Of a stretch of 64,000 bases of DNA, positions 59,355 to 64,000 are shown in pieces. Position numbers and translations under genes: made by a program. The stretch covers positions 27,468,068-27,532,067 of the forward strand of contig JAOANR010000014.1 in the NCBI GenBank assembly GCA_030278955.1, read 5' to 3'. Source of the stretch: Hygrophila difformis. Taxonomy: Eukaryota > Streptophyta > Magnoliopsida > Lamiales > Acanthaceae. How positions within the stretch are numbered: the first letter of the stretch is position 1; every line of letters begins with the position of its first letter. Under the pieces are notes generated by a model, which was not told where the DNA came from, made no database searches, and saw only the letters and a list, made by a program, of their open reading frames with translations.

Positions 59355-61063
59355 CACTACATGAAAAAGTCCATATAGCGGCCGAAATTAGCGACCGAAT
59401 AAATGCAGTCGCTGTTAGCGACCGAAATTGCGACCGAAAATGACGGTCGCTGATGTTAAAGACCGATTTAGCGACCGAACTTTTTCTGTCGCAAATTTGC
59501 GATCGAAATTGCGACCGATGAGGTTTGGTGGCTAACTAGCGACCGAATTAACGACCAACATAAAAATGGGTCCCTCCTAGCGACCGAATTAGCGACCGAA
59601 ATTTGCGGTCGCTAATTTTTTCCAATTTTTTTAAATTTTATAACTTTTTATTATGGTTAGCGACCGACATAGCGACCGAAAAATTCGGTCGCTAAGCTTT
59701 TTATAATTCTTTTATATTTAACTTATTTGAAATTAATTTAATAATATTCTCTTTAAATTTATAAATTTATTTTATTATTTAAATATTTATTTTAAGTTTT
59801 ACTTTGAATTTATTTTATAACTTTTATAGAATAATAATATTATTAATATAAATAATTTTTTATTTTTATGTTATCATTTAATTTAAATATTATTTTTTAT
59901 TTTTAAAGAATTTATTGAATTTATTATTTATCCACTTATTTATTTAATTATTTTATTTATTATTTTACTTATTTATTTTACTTATTTCTTTAATTAAAAT
60001 TAATATTTTATTATTTTTTCTATTTAAATTTTTGAATAATTTACTATTTTATTTAATTCCTTTATTTTTATTAATTAATTATATTATATATTTTATTCTA
60101 TTTTGAAATTTAATATTTTTATATTGAAAATTTTTAATTTAATTATTACACTTAGTTAATTATCGGTTTTATATTAATATTTCATTAATATTATTTCATT
60201 TTTATTTTAATTTTATTATCTTAATAATATAATTAAGTTCATTTTATTATTTATTTAATAATGAACAGTGCTAAAAAGTCAAATATGAAAGTTATGACTT
60301 TACAAATTTATAGATATAATTTTACTTTTTATTTTCTTTTATTTAATAATTTTACTTTTTTATATTTTATTTAATAATTTAAGTTTTTATTTTATTTTAT
60401 TTAATAATTTAAGTTTTTATTTTATTTTTAAGTTATGACTTTACAAATTTATAGATATATATTATATATAACACATTCCATACAATGACACGAGACATGA
60501 GGCTTCCCACTGGTACGCGCGCGTGGTTGGAACCTTTAGACCAAGGTTCGAGCCTTCTCCCCAGCACCTCTGGGGGATTATTATAAATGACACATGGCTG
60601 GCTATTAGTTGTGTTGTAAAAAGCTAGCCGAGGTGGTTATGAGTGTGGTTAGGCGATGAGGAGGTGGTGGATTCGAGCCCAACTGAGTTAAAATTTTCTT
60701 AATTTTTGAAGTTTTTTAGCTACCGCAATTTTCGGTCGCTAAAGTTAGCGACCGAAATTTTCGGTCGCTAATGCGGTCGCGAAAATAAAAAATCAAAAAA
60801 AAATTAAAAAATTGAGATCTTTTTAGCAACCGAATATTTCAGTCGCCAATTCGGTCGCTAAATTCCGCGACCTAAAATTTCGGTCGCTAAATCGGCCGCT
60901 AAATTCGGTCCGAATTTTTTTTCGGTCGTTGGAAATTTACTAACGGACCTTTTAGCGACCGGCGTCTTGCGGTCGTTAAGACGGTCGCTAAGCCGAAATA
61001 GTGACCCGTGTTTTCTTTTAGCGACCGAATTTGACGGTCGCTAAACTGTTTTTTCTTGTAGTG
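59355..61063. mobile_element. Non-autonomous CACTA element
   Basis: Begins CACTACATGAAAAAG and ends TTTTTTCTTGTAGTG, with TTA on both sides (59352-59354, 61064-61066): CACTA termini and a 3-bp duplication. The outer ~330 bp on each side are packed with subterminal TTAGCGACCGAA motifs in both orientations, the expected transposase-binding repeats. The 700 bp core is extremely AT-rich. No transposase frame. Confidence 0.93.
60480..60710 (+). other. tRNA-like promoter fragments inside the CACTA core
   Basis: Two B-box-like strings, AAGGTTCGAGCC (60543-60554) and GGATTCGAGCCC (60669-60680), the second 30 bases after an A-box-like AGCTAGCCGAGGTGG. No cloverleaf can be closed, so I do not call a tRNA. 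It may be a captured SINE or tRNA scrap. Confidence 0.35.
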
Positions 61064-61175
61064 TTAAGCCAAATTTACTTTAACTTGAAAAATGAATTCC
61101 ATAAATTTAAGTGGGAGTATTGTTCATCTAACATTTGGCTTGTATGCAGAATTATTATATGTTAAATGGGGATTG

Positions 61176-62238
61176 GTTACGGTGCAATCACAAAAACCCG
61201 CATCACATCAAGACACCAATCCTAACCGTTCGTTTAAGATCCAACGGTCCAAAATGTAAAAGGGTAAAATTGTCCAATTTTTTTTTAATGTCAAGTCGCT
61301 GAAAAATACACATGTCATCGCTGAAGAATACTATGTATGTCGCTGAAATGCACACAGCTTGTCGTTGAAAAATACTATAGTGCGTCGCTGAAATATACTA
61401 TAGTGCGTCGCTGAAATATATTAAACCAAAGAATTAGGGCCCGTTTGGATTGGCTTTTGAAAAAAGTAGAAGCCAAAAGTAGAAGCAAAAGCAGAAGTCA
61501 AAAGCAAAAGCATGTAACTTTTGTGTTTGGATGGAATGTTTGAAAAGCGGCTTTTTCTAAAAAAATATGTTTGGATGAATAAAAATGAAAAGTGCTTTTG
61601 GAATGTAGTAATTACCAAAAAGGACGTGATACTTAATATGATAATAAGATATATTTATAGTGTAATTTATATTAAGTAGTGGGGTATTTAAGTCCTTGCA
61701 CATTTTACGATGTGCTTTTGGCTTCTGCTTTTGTGAGAAGCACCCCTGGGCTGCTTCTCCCAGAAGCACTTTTTTGGCTTTTCGAAGTGCTTTTGCTTTT
61801 TCTTAAAAGCCAAAACAAACACCTAATTTCCATTAGAAGTGCTTTTGGCAGAAGCAAAAGCCAAAAACACCTCTCTAGAAGCCATTCCAAACGGCCTCTT
61901 AGGGTTTCAACTTTTGCGAAGTCGCTGAAATGCACAATATCAAGTTGCTGAAAAATACTATAGTTTGTCGCTGAAATATACTATACTCCGTCGCTGAAAA
62001 TACACGGAAGACGCGTTGAAAACAATATGCATGTCGCTGAAAATAATATATTAATCAACAAAATCGCTGAAAATTACATACCTTGTCACTGAAATGTATT
62101 AAAATATATTTTGGAGTAATATGATATAATTACATTTTTACCCTTCCAGTTCATCTCAATCATTGATTTAAAAAGTTAATCAACGATTGGAAAAAAAGCC
62201 GCGGTACATCATGTCAAATCTCATAGTTGCACCCTAAC
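61176..62238. mobile_element. TIR-flanked minisatellite cassette
   Basis: Left end GTTACGGTGCAATC and right end GTTGCACCCTAAC are imperfect inverted repeats. Between them lie about a dozen copies of a 25-35 bp unit built on GTCGCTGAAA(A)TA (61290-61430 and 61918-62100). No clear target duplication was found; Mutator-like is possible. No coding. Confidence 0.5.
61437..61898. mobile_element. Tourist-like MITE nested in the minisatellite
   Basis: 462 bp with termini GGGCCCGTTTGGATTGGCTT and AAGCCATTCCAAACGGCCTC and TTA on both sides (61434-61436, 61899-61901), fitting PIF/Harbinger. The interior repeats AGAAGC/GCTTTTG motifs in inverted order. Confidence 0.85.
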
Positions 62239-62506
62239 TTCTCCCATGTTAAATGTATTAGATAAGCAAATTTCATAATATTGTTGTGCTGAATGTGCTA
62301 AATAAGTCAAATTAAATAAATAAATAATGCATACCCATTACAATATAATTATAAACCCAATGAATCCAACACCAACACGATGAATCCAACACATCCACGA
62401 GAGTGGAGAGAATGTAGGTAGTGCCACATTCATACATATATGTCGACATGCTACCTAATTTAAAGCTCATCCACCTCTACCCTGTCCCCCACACCCCAAT
62501 TCCTCT

Positions 62507-62533
62507 CTTCTCTCTCTCTCTCTCTCTCTCTCG
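62507..62533 (+). promoter_or_regulatory. CT-rich microsatellite in the 5' leader of the CASP-like gene
   Basis: A (TC)n run ends a few bases before the ATG at 62535. Pyrimidine runs near plant transcription starts are common. A TTATAAAC string at 62349-62356 could be the TATA box. Confidence 0.55.
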
Positions 62534-62534
62534 C

Positions 62535-62707
62535 ATGGAATCATGGAGGTGGAAGGCGGAGGGTGTTCTGAGGACACTGTCCGTGCTTCTATTGGTATTG
62601 ACAGCTTGTTTGATCGCCTTTGATTCTCAGACGGAAGTGATCTTCTTCTCGTATGCCAAAACGGCTACTTTCAGGGACCTCAATGCTTTGTAGTATGTGG
62701 ATATATG

Positions 62708-62738
<31 letters not shown>

Positions 62739-62957
62739 GAATTTATTTATATTTACTCCTTTTGTACTCTAATGAATGTATTTCTTCTTTGGTCTTATAT
62801 ATGTTTTTGTGGCAGTGTTTTGGTATGGATCCATAGCGCCGTGGCTGTTTATAATCTCATTCAGTTACTCAGAGACTATGTGTTCTTTCCCGGTTTCAGA
62901 CAAGGCATTACAGCTTCTTACAGATGTGTGGCTTGGGGAGTTTACTTACTTGACCAG
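62535..62957 (+). CDS. CASP-like membrane protein, exons 1 and 2 (3' part beyond window)
   Basis: Exon 1 is 62535-62692 and exon 2 is 62816-62957. The intron (62693-62815) begins GTATGT and ends GTGGCAG; splicing restores the codon for Tyr in DLNALYVLVW. Exon 2 ends LLDQ at GTAATT. Residues about 10-30 (VLRTLSVLLLVLTACLIAF) are the first membrane span, DSQT and ATFRDLNAL the conserved connection, and the exon 2 start the second span. This matches the Casparian-strip membrane domain protein-like family, small four-span plasma membrane proteins, probably near subgroup 2C. The ATG was chosen because upstream in-frame codons fall in the CT leader. Exon 3 with the last spans must be past 64000. 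It is the only intact host gene here. Confidence 0.85.
62712..62738 (+). repeat. (AT)n microsatellite in the CASP-like intron
   Basis: About 13 AT units inside the 123 bp intron. Confidence 0.9.
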
Positions 62958-63668
62958 GTAATTGAAATTTCCAATTTAATCGGTTTTCCATGATTCATTT
63001 GTTGGGTTGAGTTTGACATATATAGGCTCCGTTCGGTAAAAAAACGCTAGCGTTTAATGTTTGAAATTTAAAAAATTTTCTAAATAAAAATTATTTTCAT
63101 TCTATTAGTTAAATTCTAAACTCCACAGTTAAAGTCTAAACCCTACCCTTCCCCGACTTATAGTTTTTCAATTTTCAATATCTAATTAAACTCTAATTTA
63201 AACTTAAATATCAAATATCAATGTTCAAAATTATTTTTTATTATTAATTTCAAATTCCAAACGTAAACTTTAAATTCCAAACTCTTATTATTTCCCGAAC
63301 ATAACCATAATTATTTTAGAACAAAATATGATAATAAAGAATGTGGTGGATGTCCCTCCAAAAAAACAAAAGAATGTGGTGGATGGATACTGTGGAGCAT
63401 AGCACGTTAATACAGAGGGTTTCCTATGAAAACCTTTTATTACAGTCAATTAATACTAATTGCCTTTATTTTTAATAATTACATCTAATATGAGGCTTAT
63501 AAGAAACGCTAGCGCTTTTTAATTTATTAGCTTGAATACTATTAAACACGATTTAAATGTTCTTTTAATGTTCATTTACCATACTAATGATAGCATGTCT
63601 GAACACATTAATACCCTACATATTAAAATAATACTCAACTATTTTTTTTTTTTTTTAACACAATACTC
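62958..63668 (+). other. Intron 2 of the CASP-like gene; repeat-rich, no exon seen
   Basis: Begins GTAATTG. At 63026 GGCTCCGTTCGGTAAAAAAA looks like a MITE end, and ACGCTAGCG strings recur at 63044 and 63505. No closing TIR or exon was found. Confidence 0.45.
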
Positions 63669-63683
63669 AACTATTTTTGAGGT

Positions 63684-63735
63684 TTCTCTAGCCTGTATAA
63701 GCTGTTCCGCAAAAAAAAAAAAAAAAAAAAAAAAA
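63684..63735 (+). mobile_element. Severely 5'-truncated SINE
   Basis: Only the last 27 bases of the SINE body, including CCTGTATAAGCTGTTCCGC, plus a poly(A) of about 25 remain, matching the 3' end of the SINE at 57999-58159. It is flanked by AACTATTTTTGAGGT at 63669-63683 and 63736-63750. Confidence 0.9.
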
Positions 63736-63909
63736 AACTATTTTTGAGGTATATATATTTTTTTCGGTTACTTGAGGTATATATATTTAATAATACTGTC
63801 TATTTGTATATTTCAACCATAAATTAATACTAGCATGGGCTCCCATTTCTTATACCCTTGTCCATTTCTAATTTGTTTAATATGAGCTCCAACTTATATA
63901 GACGGTTGA

Positions 63910-63911
63910 GC

Positions 63912-63980
<69 letters not shown>

Positions 63981-63981
63981 T
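63910..63981 (+). repeat. (AAT)n microsatellite
   Basis: About 23 trinucleotide units with one AAC interruption. Confidence 0.95.
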
Positions 63982-64000
63982 TCAATCACATACAATTTAA

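Noticed and set aside
60622..60690. A tRNA gene in the CACTA core
   Set aside because: A- and B-box-like strings are present but no acceptor stem or anticodon arm can be paired.

Overview
The window looks like intergenic DNA from a flowering plant, probably a dicot. The evidence is layered LTR retrotransposons, L1-type LINEs with RNase H domains, a tRNA-derived SINE, Stowaway/Tourist/hAT/CACTA elements, GT-AG introns, and one host gene start (a CASP-like membrane protein) at the right edge. There are no operons, Shine-Dalgarno sites, CRISPR arrays or intact tRNA/rRNA genes. Most long reading frames belong to transposons and are broken.

Layout. 1-2932: 3' end and LTR of a plus-strand Athila/Tat-like Ty3/gypsy element. 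3361-5480: minus-strand plant-transposon ORF behind a predicted intron and a GC-palindromic leader. 5560-8877: 3' end of a plus-strand Tekay-like chromovirus (integrase scrap, chromodomain, PPT, 2.8 kb LTR). 8878-12500: old repeats, a Stowaway MITE and a processed RPL11 pseudogene. 12500-14700: LINE remnant split by a hAT MITE. 14725-15346: probable copia LTR. About 15.4-34.6 kb: large, broken minus-strand Athila-lineage element. It has a long LTR, an Asp-type PBS, gag, pro, RT, RNase H and integrase. Beyond pol lies an unusual extra gene with its own promoter-like region, a 41-nt first coding exon, a 1.4 kb intron and a ~1,400-codon reading frame. 35120-38312: 5'-truncated LINE with target-site duplication. 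38421-55674: second LINE with an RRM-type ORF1; its ORF2 is cut by a complete 10,890 bp Tekay chromovirus (40673-51562, GGGGT duplication, two 2,482 bp LTRs ~1% different). 55675-57998: unassigned poly(A)-bearing sequence. 57999-62238: SINE, MITEs, a 1.7 kb CACTA element with TTA duplication, and a TIR-flanked minisatellite cassette invaded by a Tourist-like MITE. 62535 onward: CASP-like gene, first two coding exons only.

How it fits together. Relative ages can be read from the nesting: LINE before Tekay, LINE remnant before hAT MITE, minisatellite cassette before Tourist MITE. The most unusual content is a repeated architecture (GC-rich palindromic array, leader exon, intron, transposon-protein ORF) seen at two unrelated places. 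It is accompanied by a hairpin plus GTGAGGATGTTGAT-like motif found three times in the Athila-type region and once at the PPT of the plus-strand LTR. A second unusual item is the Tekay element: its 3' end is chimeric, carrying two PPT/LTR starts in tandem; its gag has zinc knuckles but no capsid domain that I can recognise; and a coiled-coil ORF lies in its long leader. All assignments are from reading the sequence; no database search was run.
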